Assembly: GCA_964423615.1 (NCBI GenBank)
Contig: CAYRFQ010000051.1
Location: forward strand, 1 to 48,168
Direction of reading: 5' to 3'
DNA: 48,168 nt
Origin: CAYRFQ01 sp964423615
GTDB lineage: Bacteria > Planctomycetota > Planctomycetia > Gemmatales > Gemmataceae
This document shows positions 17,458 through 26,324 of this stretch, piece after piece; the stretch's first letter is position 1; every line of letters starts with the position of its first letter. The translations under genes were made by a program, and so were the position numbers. The notes under the pieces were generated by a model that searched no databases, was not told the origin of the DNA, and saw only the letters and a program-made list of their open reading frames with translations.

Positions 17458-18107
17458 CAGATTCTTATCTGAGATTTTCACGGATGATTCCAGGTTTGGA
17501 TAAGTTCGAAAGGGTGAGCAGCCTTGCCCGCGTCGAACCTTGGTTTTGAGTCCTCGAAGTAGCCCTGACTGAGGTGTCCAACCTCGACAAACCCCAGTCC
17601 TCAGAGTCTCCGTAGTGATCAAAAGTTGGCTAATATAGTGTTCACAGGTTGAACTTCTTGACAAAATGACGGTAGTGCACAATTTGCAATAATTTTTCCG
17701 CAACAAAGTTCGTGCTTTTTGAAGATTTGCGATAATCTTCAAAAAATGCGTGGCTTCTGTGTTTACTGTGCGTATAAGTTAACAAAACTGTCTAATTAGG
17801 AGAGACTGATGCGAATGATCATCAGTCTCTAACTCCCGAGGGAAACTATTGCCTAGAACCTGGGCCTATGGAGTTTTGTTGTTGCTGAATCTCAGAAGGC
17901 CTTCCTTTGGCACACTGAAAGGGTTCGTCAAGAGTTTCCACCCGAGACAACAACCTTGTTGCCGTTTCGCAATTTTTCTGGTCGAGAGCCTCTCGTTGGA
18001 ATCGAAATCTCTCCTTGCTTTCAACAACTTCGTCTCAAATTCAACTGACGACATCTGATTATTGTATTTATTCCTTATTCCACTGAGTCATTCCGGAGGT
18101 TTCTGTA
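17458..18107. other. Intergenic region with two palindromes
   Basis: No gene supported in 650 bp. It holds a 12-bp perfect palindrome arm pair (17716-17727 with 17734-17745) running through T and A tracts, and an 11-bp stem (17801-17811 with 17820-17830, 8-nt loop). The second lies about 280 bp upstream of the DUF1559 gene and could be a terminator or leader structure. The region must also contain divergent promoters, but I cannot place -10/-35 boxes with confidence. Confidence 0.5.
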
Positions 18108-19247
18108 ATGTTGCCCAAGAGACCAACTCAATCATCCAGACTTCAAGGATTTACGTTGATTGAGTTGTTGGTTGTCATTGCTATCATTGCCATATTGATA
18201 GGGCTCTTACTTCCTGCCGTTCAAAAAATCCGTGCGGCTGCTAATCGTATCCACTGTGCGAACAACCTTAAGCAAATTGGACTTGCTCTACACAATTATC
18301 ACAGCGAATACGAATATTTCCCACCTGGAATCACTATGTTCGCTAATCCGAACTCCGGTACGACGGTCCACGCCTTTCTTCTCCCGTATCTCGAACAAGG
18401 TGCGCTTGCGAGCAAGTGGACGTGGGATCTCCAAGTTTCGAGCGTTGCGGATTTGGCCAAGCCCGGTAACCCAGTAGCAAAGAATAACGACGGAGGAAGG
18501 AACGCCCTCTCGGCGACAGTGATTCCAACCTATCTCTGTCCGTCCGACGAATTCGAAGAGGAAGTGTTCCAGATTAACTACAGCTACATTGAAGGGGCTG
18601 CAGTCCGCCCTGGTTCGTGGTTTGCAGCGACCAGCTACGCTGGCAATAGCGGCACGACGGGATTTTGGCCGTCCACCGCAGCGACTTATCGCTACGATGG
18701 AATGTTCAGTATCGTTGGGAATTCCAGTCGGCATCCCTCCAAGAGCATTCAGAATGCTCGTTCGAGTGAAACGAGCACGTGGGTTGGCTATGAGTTGGCT
18801 CAAATCAGGGATGGCTTGAGCAACACCATCGCCTTCGGAGAAAAATATCACTTCGACGCGCGTCATTCCTATCTGTTCGATAACTTCTCGGATTGCAACA
18901 GACGTTTTCGTGCCCCTCTCTACAAGTGGTCGGCCTGGGCCTGCAACGGTGGATGGGATTGCATAGGTCATGTTCTCGGGGCTATGTACTACGTTCCCGT
19001 GACGAGTTCTGGAACTCCGGTGCCCCCGATCAACTACCGCTTCCCGCCCGACGAAACGAGTTGTCAGTTTGATCAACACGATAACCGAGTGGGCGGTTGG
19101 GGAAGTGGCCATCCGGGTGGTGCGAATTTTCTATTCGGAGACGGAACTGTACGCTTTCTTCGCAATAACATCAGCCAGAGTGTGTTCCGGGCTGCTGCTT
19201 TGCGGAAAGATGGCCAAGTTCTTGACGCCTCACTGTTTGGTGGTTAG
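18108..19247 (+). CDS. DUF1559 protein with type IV prepilin N-terminus
   Basis: 379 residues. GFTLIELLVVIAIIAILIGLLLP (split by the G/F cleavage site) is a class III prepilin signal, followed by the DUF1559-specific RIHCANNLKQIGLALHNYH. The C-terminal FLFGDGTVRFL is the family's H-x9-DG signature region (GHPGGANFLFGDG). Gemmata-group genomes carry many such proteins; they are processed by prepilin peptidase and are thought to form pseudopilus or surface structures, though individual roles are unknown. A small lipoprotein gene follows on the same strand, the arrangement commonly seen for this family. Confidence 0.92.
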   Translation: MLPKRPTQSSRLQGFTLIELLVVIAIIAILIGLLLPAVQKIRAAANRIHCANNLKQIGLALHNYHSEYEYFPPGITMFANPNSGTTVHAFLLPYLEQGALASKWTWDLQVSSVADLAKPGNPVAKNNDGGRNALSATVIPTYLCPSDEFEEEVFQINYSYIEGAAVRPGSWFAATSYAGNSGTTGFWPSTAATYRYDGMFSIVGNSSRHPSKSIQNARSSETSTWVGYELAQIRDGLSNTIAFGEKYHFDARHSYLFDNFSDCNRRFRAPLYKWSAWACNGGWDCIGHVLGAMYYVPVTSSGTPVPPINYRFPPDETSCQFDQHDNRVGGWGSGHPGGANFLFGDGTVRFLRNNISQSVFRAAALRKDGQVLDASLFGG

Positions 19248-19264
19248 AGCCTAATACGATTGAA

Positions 19265-19332
19265 TTGGGTACAGTCGAGCTTGCTTCGGTAGGTTCGCCG
19301 GGGTCGTTGGCTCGTTGTACCCAACACAAGCG
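19265..19332 (+). repeat. Palindromic dispersed repeat copy
   Basis: TTGGGTACA (19265-19273) and TGTACCCAA (19316-19324) form a 9-bp stem, extended inward by CGAGC/GCTCG. The right arm continues as TGTACCCAACACAAGCG, which matches 16 of 17 bases of a segment at 7341-7357 (reverse strand). It starts 17 bp after the DUF1559 stop and may act as its terminator. Confidence 0.6.
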
Positions 19333-19519
19333 ACCAAACGGTCAAATCGACTTTGACCGAAAGCGGTTGGGTAAAGAATGGATCATTTCGAAACCGATCG
19401 CTCGACTCACACAACAAATCAAGAGAACCTGTGTATCGACTTATCCAACGCCCAACGGCGCCGCCGGGAGACGAAGCATCAACGACTCTACGGTTGCCAT
19501 TTATCTGCGAGATAGGAAA

Positions 19520-19969
19520 ATGCGTTTCGCTCGATTGTTTCCTTGGACGGTCCTCATCGGGGTTGTTGTTTGCTTGGGTTGTGGTGGTCCCAATTTCGAA
19601 ACAGGGGAAGTCACCGGGATCGTCACACGGGACGGAAAACCGCTCGCTGACGTTGCCGTCAGTTTTAACCCCGACCTCAGTAAGAGCAACTCTGGTCCTG
19701 CGTCAGGAGCGATCACCGACAAGAAGGGTCGCTACAAATTGGTTTACACCATTCCCAACAACGATAATCCGGCCAACCCAACGAAAAGGACTGGCGCCGT
19801 CATTGGCTGGCATGCTGTCACTGTGCATGACTACAAAGCAGCGTCCGAAATGCTACCCACGTCTCGTATTCCTGAGAAGTACACCGACGTTGGCACGACC
19901 CCATTTCGATTTCAGGTGAAGAAAGGCGAGCAGACCATCGATTTAGCCATCAAGGGGAGGACGAATTGA
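19520..19969 (+). CDS. Small lipoprotein with carboxypeptidase-regulatory/transthyretin-like fold
   Basis: 149 residues from the ATG at 19520 (AGGA upstream); the frame's earlier starts lie in non-conserved DNA. The lipobox VVCLGCGG predicts a lipoprotein cleaved before Cys. The mature part opens with GEVTGIVTRDGKPLADVAVSF, the first strands of a CarboxypepD_reg-like/transthyretin-like beta-sandwich, and later has GAITDKKGRYKLVY. In the Gemmata group such proteins sit directly after DUF1559 genes, as here, so it is probably the envelope partner of the pilin-like protein. Confidence 0.8.
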   Translation: MRFARLFPWTVLIGVVVCLGCGGPNFETGEVTGIVTRDGKPLADVAVSFNPDLSKSNSGPASGAITDKKGRYKLVYTIPNNDNPANPTKRTGAVIGWHAVTVHDYKAASEMLPTSRIPEKYTDVGTTPFRFQVKKGEQTIDLAIKGRTN

Positions 19970-20001
19970 TGTCGAAAATGGTCTGGTTGATTTGTTCTCA
20001 A

Positions 20002-21183
20002 TCATCGGCCCTCTCCTAAAGAAAACCAATCCTCCGTCCGACCAGGTTGTTCTTCACAAGTCTCGGTTAGCGGCATCGAGGACGCGTACACTGGCACTCC
20101 CTTTCGACGGAGAAACTGAACGCCTTTGCTGGTGTAGTGCGGTGCTTCTGGATCACCGGAGCACCCATCGGATCGCGAGATCGACAATTCCTTTAACCGT
20201 TTCGTTGCCGGGCTCGAAGCCAGCACCTGAAGGCAATCATCATCAATCCAACAACAAGTGCAGAGGTTCAAGTATTCCAACTGGTTGAGAAGATGACTTC
20301 GAACCAACTCTTCACACCCGTTAATGCCAATGTTTGCGTGGTGCAGGGTCAGATCCCTGAGGTTCCGCAACTGGAAGGAATGCACAAGGGCTCGAAAGTC
20401 ATCTGCCGAGACATAACCAAATGCACCAAGCACGGCGGCATCCTTGCATGCGATATGGAGCTCCTCCAGGTTGTATAGCGCGGGATTCTCGGCCAACGAC
20501 TTCACCGGCAGTTCGTTTCGATAGGGTGCGACGATGTGGAGTTGACGGAGTTTCCAGAACGATTTGAGCTCGAAGATTGTTTCCCATTCGAATTCATAAT
20601 CCAAAAGCCATAACTCTTCGAGTTGGTGGACTCGACGTAGAAATTTGGGCAGACCAAGCCCTTGCAACTCTTGGTAGGGAAGTGGTCGATGACTGGTTTC
20701 TTCGGGGACACCGATCAGAAGACGACGAAGATTCGATAAGACTGTTCCTGTCTTTCCAAGTTGTGCGAATACTCTACGGGCTTCCTGCGGTGGATCGATC
20801 CTATTGATTTCGAGGTTCTCCAACAACCGAAGCTCTGGAGCTGTAGTTATGACCTCGGCCAATTCTGGAGTCAGTGTGACTTGGAGTTCCGCGACCCAAC
20901 CTCGGCGGAAGGTCCAACGGCATTGATCTGCAAAATCGATCAAGTTCCCGAGCCATTCATCCTGGTGAGCGGTCCGGAGTTCGTTTTCACGATTGCGGAG
21001 TCGGTGGAGTTTCATCGCCGGAAGGTCATTCTCCGACCAAGCCAGTTCGCACTGGACGCGAATGAATTCGGCCCATTCGGGCTGTCCATTCCGTTTGAGC
21101 CAATCCGAGTAGACCAATCGAGGTGCGTCGTCTTTCGGATTTCTGGCAATAGCTTCGAACAACCTTCGCTCTTCCGCGGACAT
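20002..21183 (-). CDS. TIGR02996-domain protein with leucine-rich repeats
   Basis: 393 residues from the ATG at 21183, which has AAGGA 5-6 nt upstream. The N-terminal MSAEERRLFEAIARNPKDD then PRLVYSDWLKRNGQPEWAEF is the TIGR02996 repeat-companion domain typical of Gemmata. Irregular leucine-rich repeats follow (LRLLENLEI, LEELWLLDYEF, LWKLRQLHIV, YNLEELHI, LRDLTLHHANIG, LEYLNLCTC, LKELSIS). No signal peptide, so cytoplasmic. The function is unknown; the fold implies protein binding. A decayed paralogue lies directly upstream. Confidence 0.88.
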   Translation of the reverse strand: MSAEERRLFEAIARNPKDDAPRLVYSDWLKRNGQPEWAEFIRVQCELAWSENDLPAMKLHRLRNRENELRTAHQDEWLGNLIDFADQCRWTFRRGWVAELQVTLTPELAEVITTAPELRLLENLEINRIDPPQEARRVFAQLGKTGTVLSNLRRLLIGVPEETSHRPLPYQELQGLGLPKFLRRVHQLEELWLLDYEFEWETIFELKSFWKLRQLHIVAPYRNELPVKSLAENPALYNLEELHIACKDAAVLGAFGYVSADDFRALVHSFQLRNLRDLTLHHANIGINGCEELVRSHLLNQLEYLNLCTCCWIDDDCLQVLASSPATKRLKELSISRSDGCSGDPEAPHYTSKGVQFLRRKGVPVYASSMPLTETCEEQPGRTEDWFSLGEGR

Positions 21184-21191
21184 GAAATTCC

Positions 21192-21478
21192 TTACTTCAC
21201 GGATGGATGAAGGACCAAATCGTCGGGTCGTGGTGCCTGCAGTCTCGTCACGCCGCCAGCATTGAATTTGGCATCTGTCAGGTCCACCATCTTCACCGTG
21301 CCCATTTTCTTCAAGTGATGGGATGGCACCGGTCGTAATCGTCGTATGGTTCACATCCAGACGTTCCAAAGCTGGCCTGTTTTCCGTTCTCTTCACACCA
21401 ATCGACGTAGATGAGGTGGGCGGTTTCGTCCTTTGGCGTAGCGAGAATGTTGCGGAGTTGTTCGTCGATGTTCATCAT
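21192..21478 (-). pseudogene. Decayed TIGR02996-LRR paralogue with internal deletion and frameshift
   Basis: From the ATG at 21478/21475 the DNA encodes NIDEQLRNILATPKDE then TAHLIYVDWCEENGK, a TIGR02996 start. In another frame it then gives ALERLDVNHTTITTGAI (the end of an LRR protein), and after one more base shift MGTVKMVDLTDAKFNAGGV before TAA (21192-21194). So a domain start has been joined to an LRR end with about 300 or more residues lost. The remnant ends 9 bp before the intact paralogue starts, which points to a former tandem pair. Confidence 0.75.
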
Positions 21479-21834
21479 TCGTGGTTTGTCGTTGAGGTTT
21501 TCTTGTGGGGAAATGCGAGTCCACTAACCCAACACGCAAACGGGGGACACAATCTCATCCCGGTTTTCAATTCAGAACAACTCTCTGAACGGCGGGAATC
21601 GCTCCAACATGGTCGGCAGGTCCCGGGAAATTCGGTCCCCACTCGAACTCCGGTCACATCGAATAGGCAATACCTCATTGACCCTATCCATTGAGCTGGA
21701 CTCACCGAGATGCGAGCATGGTAACTCCACTCTCTGAATGTTGCCCTCAATTATTACACGTCGGGTACACTCGGAACGAGGCATTTCCAGCTTTCCGGTT
21801 TCGGGGTTTGTTCGAGTAGCCGTAGAACGGCGAC
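21479..21834. other. Gene-poor gap between pseudogene and lipase-like gene
   Basis: 356 bp. Short minus-strand frames here have no recognisable motif and no ribosome-binding site. It probably contains the promoter of the decayed paralogue; nothing else is supported. Confidence 0.4.
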
Positions 21835-22665
21835 TTACTCTTCCTCGTCGGGTTCATGGAACTGCTCCAAGATCTCCCGATAAGCCGTGATGTGGTGGTC
21901 TTGGAACCAGGCCGATGGTGGTTGCCCAACTTTTAAGAGTTGTTCGAGTATGATTTGCTTCTTGAGATTCCAATCGAGTTCGCCTTCGCGTTGCTTGAAT
22001 CGGTCGAAGTGAATCAACGCTCCAACATGGGCATAAGTGTAAAGATGGAAACCCCGGACGGAAACGATTTCGGCAGGGACGTGGGTGTAGATGTCGTTGT
22101 AGTTGACGACGCGATACGTTTGGATTTCGTAGTTGTGGTAAAAATCCATGTTCCCGACGCGAGGACAACCGAACGTGTAGACCTGTTGAACGGCGACGCC
22201 GTTGGTGTTGAGTTTGGAAGCAGCCAGGACGGCGAGTGCGCCGCCGAGTCCGTGGCCCGTCACGAAAACGGTCTTGCCTTCGAGAGCACCTTGGATTTCG
22301 TCGCCGTGAAGACTCCAGACCGAATCAAGAGCTTCGGCGAATCCCTTGTGGATCATGCCGCCGTAACTAGGCTTTTGCTCGCACATCTCGTCGGTCAACC
22401 AGTGGTCGATGTTTGGGACGTCGCGAAACGCAAGGATGGCCGCGTCCTCGCGGGTCCCTACAAATCCTCGGTAGTCGGTTGGGTCGTCATCTTCTTCGCC
22501 AACGACGTGGAACGGCACGATGCTGTCCTCGTCCATGCCCAATAGTTTCACCGCCTCGGTTTTCAGTGCGTCATCGTTCTGTTCAGCCAGTTCGCAAGCG
22601 TTGACCATGAAGAACGCATTGTCGTAATCAAACGCCGGGAATTGAGATTCCAGTAGCAGCGGCAT
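21835..22665 (-). CDS. Class-3-lipase-fold protein lacking the catalytic serine
   Basis: 276 residues, with AAGGAG upstream of the ATG. The fold is that of the Lipase_3 family: YRGFVGTREDAAILAFRD, IHKGFAEALDSVW, VFVTGHGLGGALAVLAA, VYTFGCPRVGN and YRVVNYNDIYTHVP. The nucleophile elbow, normally GHSLGG, reads GHGLGG (Gly139, codon GGA), so the serine that attacks the ester is absent. The Asp and His regions look intact. No signal peptide is seen. Either a non-catalytic binding protein or a recently inactivated gene; the reading frame is otherwise clean. Confidence 0.85.
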   Translation of the reverse strand: MPLLLESQFPAFDYDNAFFMVNACELAEQNDDALKTEAVKLLGMDEDSIVPFHVVGEEDDDPTDYRGFVGTREDAAILAFRDVPNIDHWLTDEMCEQKPSYGGMIHKGFAEALDSVWSLHGDEIQGALEGKTVFVTGHGLGGALAVLAASKLNTNGVAVQQVYTFGCPRVGNMDFYHNYEIQTYRVVNYNDIYTHVPAEIVSVRGFHLYTYAHVGALIHFDRFKQREGELDWNLKKQIILEQLLKVGQPPSAWFQDHHITAYREILEQFHEPDEEE

Positions 22666-22899
22666 CGGCGGTGTTCTCCTTTTACGGTGCCATCAATCGG
22701 ATTCGTAGATGATGACGACAATGTATAAGGTGGCGAGACAGTGACAAGGCAGCAACGACTCAGAGTCAGCAGTACATCACAACTATGTCGTCAAGAATCG
22801 AAGCCGACAAAAGCAAGATAGTGAGAACTGCGCTGAAGAAATAGCAGACACACGGGAGTGTACCTGCTACTTTCGTTTGTTAATGCCTTGGGGATCGAT

Positions 22900-22927
22900 A
22901 GTCTTGAGACCTATCGGTCTCAAGACT
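22900..22927 (-). terminator. Perfect 12-bp hairpin downstream of the lipoprotein gene
   Basis: AGTCTTGAGACC (22900-22911) pairs with GGTCTCAAGACT (22916-22927) across a 4-nt loop, 58 bp beyond the stop of the minus-strand gene at 22986. There is no T-run, so termination would need a factor or the hairpin may protect the mRNA end. The rest of the 320-bp gap 22666-22985 shows nothing I can support. Confidence 0.55.
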
Positions 22928-22985
22928 CCAGGAGTTGCAAATCGCCAAACGACTCATCTATGCCAACCCAGATGCCATCGCCATC

Positions 22986-24239
22986 TCAAGGCCGCTTTCG
23001 CGGGATTGGCGGCACAGCAATGTCTTTGAGATCGAACGCCGCCTCGACCACTTTGGGGTTCGTCGCGAGTGTAATCTGGAGCTCATCCGCAGGGGAACTC
23101 ACTGGTGCCGACAAGGTGAATTTCGAGTTGTCAGGGAAGTAAACTATTTTTTGGTTTCGACTGATGGAATTCCCTTTTGAATTCCTGACGACGACGTCCA
23201 TGACATTCTTCCCAACGACAGTCACTTTCAGTTCAAGTTCGAATGTGAAAGCCAACTTCACACCTACTTTGTTCAATTCCGGATGGTCGATCTTGCTCTT
23301 GAAAGCTAGAGGGAAGGAAATGGGTTTCGTTTTGTTTTTCGCAAGAACGATTTCGAGATCAGCCATGCCTTTCAGCTGAGGCGATAGCCGCCATCGGTGA
23401 ATCGCCGTTTTCTGGTCTCCAAACGCACTTTGGTCTGCTGTCCGTTCTGGTTCGATTAATTCTCTATTTTTGTTCCTCAAAGCAACCTGACTGATCGGGT
23501 TTTGGCCTTTTTTCCAGGACTGTTTCAATAGCACTAGGTATTCCTTGGCGAGTTCAACACTTGTGTCGGTTTCGAGGAGTTCAGGGGCTTCGAGATTAGT
23601 GCCAATGCGATTAGCCACATTATCCAGTTTCATGACTTTGGGCCTTACAGTCTCGAACCGGAGTCGTCCTTGAAGGGAACTGAGCTTCTTCGGAGTCTCG
23701 ACCGGGTGACGGACGAGGATTCCGAACCGCACGCCATCTTTTGGGAGCTGAGTAAAAGGAGACATTGGTTTTGAGACCATGTCTTTGAAGATATTCCAGT
23801 CAGGAGCCGGTTTCACTGTCGATTGGGGAAGGACTTTCAGCATTTCGTCGCGTTGGTTGGTGATCTTGGTAATTGTGAGATGTCCATATCGGAATGTCTT
23901 GGCGGCATCTCCACCTGTGGCGTCGATCGTTACTCGCATTCGCGGAAACGGTTTTCTTCCGCCTGCGAACTTCTTGGCCGTCCACGAAACTGTCGCTTGA
24001 AACTTGACTCCTTCGGCCTTGGGTGTACTCGGCACTTGGGGTTTTTTGGGAATCTTCTTGACAATTTCGGGTTTCTTGGAGGGATCGTTCTCGACAACGA
24101 GGTTTGGTTTTTTGGGCGGACCTTCCGGGGTTGGCTTTTTCCCACCACACCCAACACCCAAGAAACTTGACAAGACGCATAAACTTACCCACAACAGCGA
24201 CCTGCGAACAATAGACCGATTGGCTGGCTGCTCGTTCAT
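22986..24239 (-). CDS. Lipoprotein of unknown function
   Basis: 417 residues; AAGGAG 7 nt before the ATG. The signal peptide ends in a lipobox (SSFLGVGCGG), followed by a Lys/Pro-rich tether (residues 34-72) and a region of beta-strand-rich sequence without recognised motifs. In the C-terminal half, a segment reading LAFTFELELKVTVVGKNVMDVVV suggests an Ig-like or similar beta-sandwich. Predicted to be anchored to a membrane with the domain in the periplasm. Divergent from the glycosyltransferase gene at 24405. Confidence 0.7.
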   Translation of the reverse strand: MNEQPANRSIVRRSLLWVSLCVLSSFLGVGCGGKKPTPEGPPKKPNLVVENDPSKKPEIVKKIPKKPQVPSTPKAEGVKFQATVSWTAKKFAGGRKPFPRMRVTIDATGGDAAKTFRYGHLTITKITNQRDEMLKVLPQSTVKPAPDWNIFKDMVSKPMSPFTQLPKDGVRFGILVRHPVETPKKLSSLQGRLRFETVRPKVMKLDNVANRIGTNLEAPELLETDTSVELAKEYLVLLKQSWKKGQNPISQVALRNKNRELIEPERTADQSAFGDQKTAIHRWRLSPQLKGMADLEIVLAKNKTKPISFPLAFKSKIDHPELNKVGVKLAFTFELELKVTVVGKNVMDVVVRNSKGNSISRNQKIVYFPDNSKFTLSAPVSSPADELQITLATNPKVVEAAFDLKDIAVPPIPRKRP

Positions 24240-24404
24240 GACTGCTCCTTGGTTACCGTACTCGTGTTATGTCCCGCAGAGTACCATTGGAAAGAAGGGT
24301 TGCCAAGAAATTGTTTCGCAAGCTGGTCGTTGAAACCACATTGACTTGAACTTCTCACCTTGACATAACCCTCTCGCCGATGGTCTGCAAGGGAGGGAGT
24401 TCGT

Positions 24405-25943
24405 ATGTCCGTTGGAACCACCACGCCATCCAGTCAAGCTCAACTTCTCTCGATTCCGAGGACTCTGTGGGATGCTATTCCCTGGGTGTACTCATCCGTT
24501 CTGTTTCCAGCGAAAGCCGCAGGGAACGAATCGAGTCGTTGGCTTTCGTGGCTCATTCTAATCGTACTCCCGTCAGCGATCCTGTATCCGTGTATGTCTT
24601 ATCATTTGTTCGAGCCTGACGAAGGACGTTACGCAGAAATTCCTCGAGAGATGCTAGCGCGGGGTGAATGGGTCGTGCCCTATTTGCAAGGCAAACCCTA
24701 TCTGGATAAGCCTCCACTCTTGTACTGGATGGTGATGATCAGTTACGTGTGCTTCGGTGTCCACGCGGGAGCAGCTCGCTTGATTCCGACACTTGCATTA
24801 CACGGATGCATTTTGCTCAACTATGCTTTTGGAAAACGATATTTTGGAGAACGCGCAGCTTTCTGGGGAGCGTTGTCTCTGTTTTTCACTCCGTACTTTG
24901 TCGGCGTGTCCCGGTTACTCGTGCTCGACGGAGTTCTCACCTTATTTGTAACGCTTGCGTTATATACTGCGTTCGAGAGCGTTCGCAAGACGACGCTTTC
25001 TTGGAGTTGGTGGTTTTTCTCCGCGGTGATGAGTGGTATCGGAGTGTTAAGCAAAGGCCCCGTGATTCTGGTCCTCATCTTCCCTCCGTTGTTGACTTAT
25101 CTTTGGTTGACCAACGGACTCCGACAGATAACCATGCGAGCGTTTGTCGTGTACTTGGGGATCACCGGACTGGTTGCGTTTCCGTGGTATCTGATGATGT
25201 GTCTTCGAGTGCCGGAATTCGCTTACTATTTCTTCTGGAAGCACAACGTTCAGCGGTTCCTCGACCCGTTTGACCATTTACAACCCTTTGGTTTCTATGT
25301 TCCTATAGTCTTGCTTGGATGTCTTCCCGCGACGTTTCTCTTTTTTGACTATGCCAAGTTTCTGTTTTCTGGTAGACAGGAAATTGTCACCAAACGTTCA
25401 CCAGAATTAGGATTCTTCTTGATGGCGGGATTGTGGTGTCTCTTGTTTTTCTCGATGTCGGGATGCAAGTTGCCGACATACATTTTGCCAGCATTCCCGC
25501 CGATGGCCCTTGCGTTCGGAAGTTATCTTGTGAGTCGTGGGTGGTCCCAGTCGGTGTGGACGTATACTGGCATGGTTCTGGTCTATGTCTTTCTAGTATG
25601 TGCGCATTATATTTGGATTCCGAATCAAGCGTATCAACGTTCCCCGTTGAACACTCACTCGCGAATCCTCGAACTATGTCAAGACCCAGAAGTGTCTCTT
25701 GTGGGTTATCCTCGAACCGTCGACTCCATGGCGTTCTACATGAAACGTGACGATATCCCTCACTTCCGGTCCAAATATACTCCCAAACTATTGCGATATC
25801 TAAATCAACGAAAGAAAGTTGTGGTCTTCTTCGGGCACCGACATTCCATGAAGCAACTCGAAAACCTCCTTCCTCCAAAACTGAAGATGGTCGAGCGATA
25901 TCCTCTCGGACTTTATAACGCGGCACTCATTGTCCGAAAATGA
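24405..25943 (+). CDS. GT39/ArnT-type integral-membrane glycosyltransferase
   Basis: 512 residues; GGGAGGGAG precedes the ATG. The first luminal loop carries FEPDEGRYAEIPREMLARG and GKPYLDKPPLLYWM, the acidic GT-C motif and conserved loop of the PMT_2/ArnT-like family that transfers a sugar from a polyprenyl-phosphate donor. About ten membrane helices follow to residue 400, then a soluble C-terminal domain (residues 405-512). ArnT itself adds aminoarabinose to lipid A; the acceptor here is unknown and could be a lipid or protein. No arn cluster is nearby. Confidence 0.88.
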   Translation: MSVGTTTPSSQAQLLSIPRTLWDAIPWVYSSVLFPAKAAGNESSRWLSWLILIVLPSAILYPCMSYHLFEPDEGRYAEIPREMLARGEWVVPYLQGKPYLDKPPLLYWMVMISYVCFGVHAGAARLIPTLALHGCILLNYAFGKRYFGERAAFWGALSLFFTPYFVGVSRLLVLDGVLTLFVTLALYTAFESVRKTTLSWSWWFFSAVMSGIGVLSKGPVILVLIFPPLLTYLWLTNGLRQITMRAFVVYLGITGLVAFPWYLMMCLRVPEFAYYFFWKHNVQRFLDPFDHLQPFGFYVPIVLLGCLPATFLFFDYAKFLFSGRQEIVTKRSPELGFFLMAGLWCLLFFSMSGCKLPTYILPAFPPMALAFGSYLVSRGWSQSVWTYTGMVLVYVFLVCAHYIWIPNQAYQRSPLNTHSRILELCQDPEVSLVGYPRTVDSMAFYMKRDDIPHFRSKYTPKLLRYLNQRKKVVVFFGHRHSMKQLENLLPPKLKMVERYPLGLYNAALIVRK

Positions 25944-26324
25944 CGTTCGGAAATCTCGTCCAATTTCGTAGAAAAAGCGTGTAAACAGACTTCCTTTTGC
26001 AGAGCGAAAAGCGCGACTATGCTTTTTTTCGTCCTCCCTTGCCCTCCCTGAAATCAAATCACATTTTCCTACCATTTCCTGAAAGAAACGAAACCTCTCC
26101 AACATTACTTATGGTGTACCCATCAGGAAACGAGCTGCGGACTTGCGAACACCGACGCATGACGAAATGGTCCGTAGCTGCGCGTGAAGCGGAACTGTAT
26201 GCATTTCTTTCTCTCGTTCACGAGGTCCGTGGACGGTTCACAACGAAAAGGGGACGCCATGTCGTGGAAGAACTGGAGCCGTTTCTGTTTGGCAAAGCAA
26301 CAGTGTTCACTCAGAAAAGCATAG
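25944..26324. other. Intergenic gap, nothing recognised
   Basis: 381 bp between the glycosyltransferase stop and the truncated LamG frame. Short overlapping frames on both strands have no motif, signal peptide or ribosome-binding site. Confidence 0.4.
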
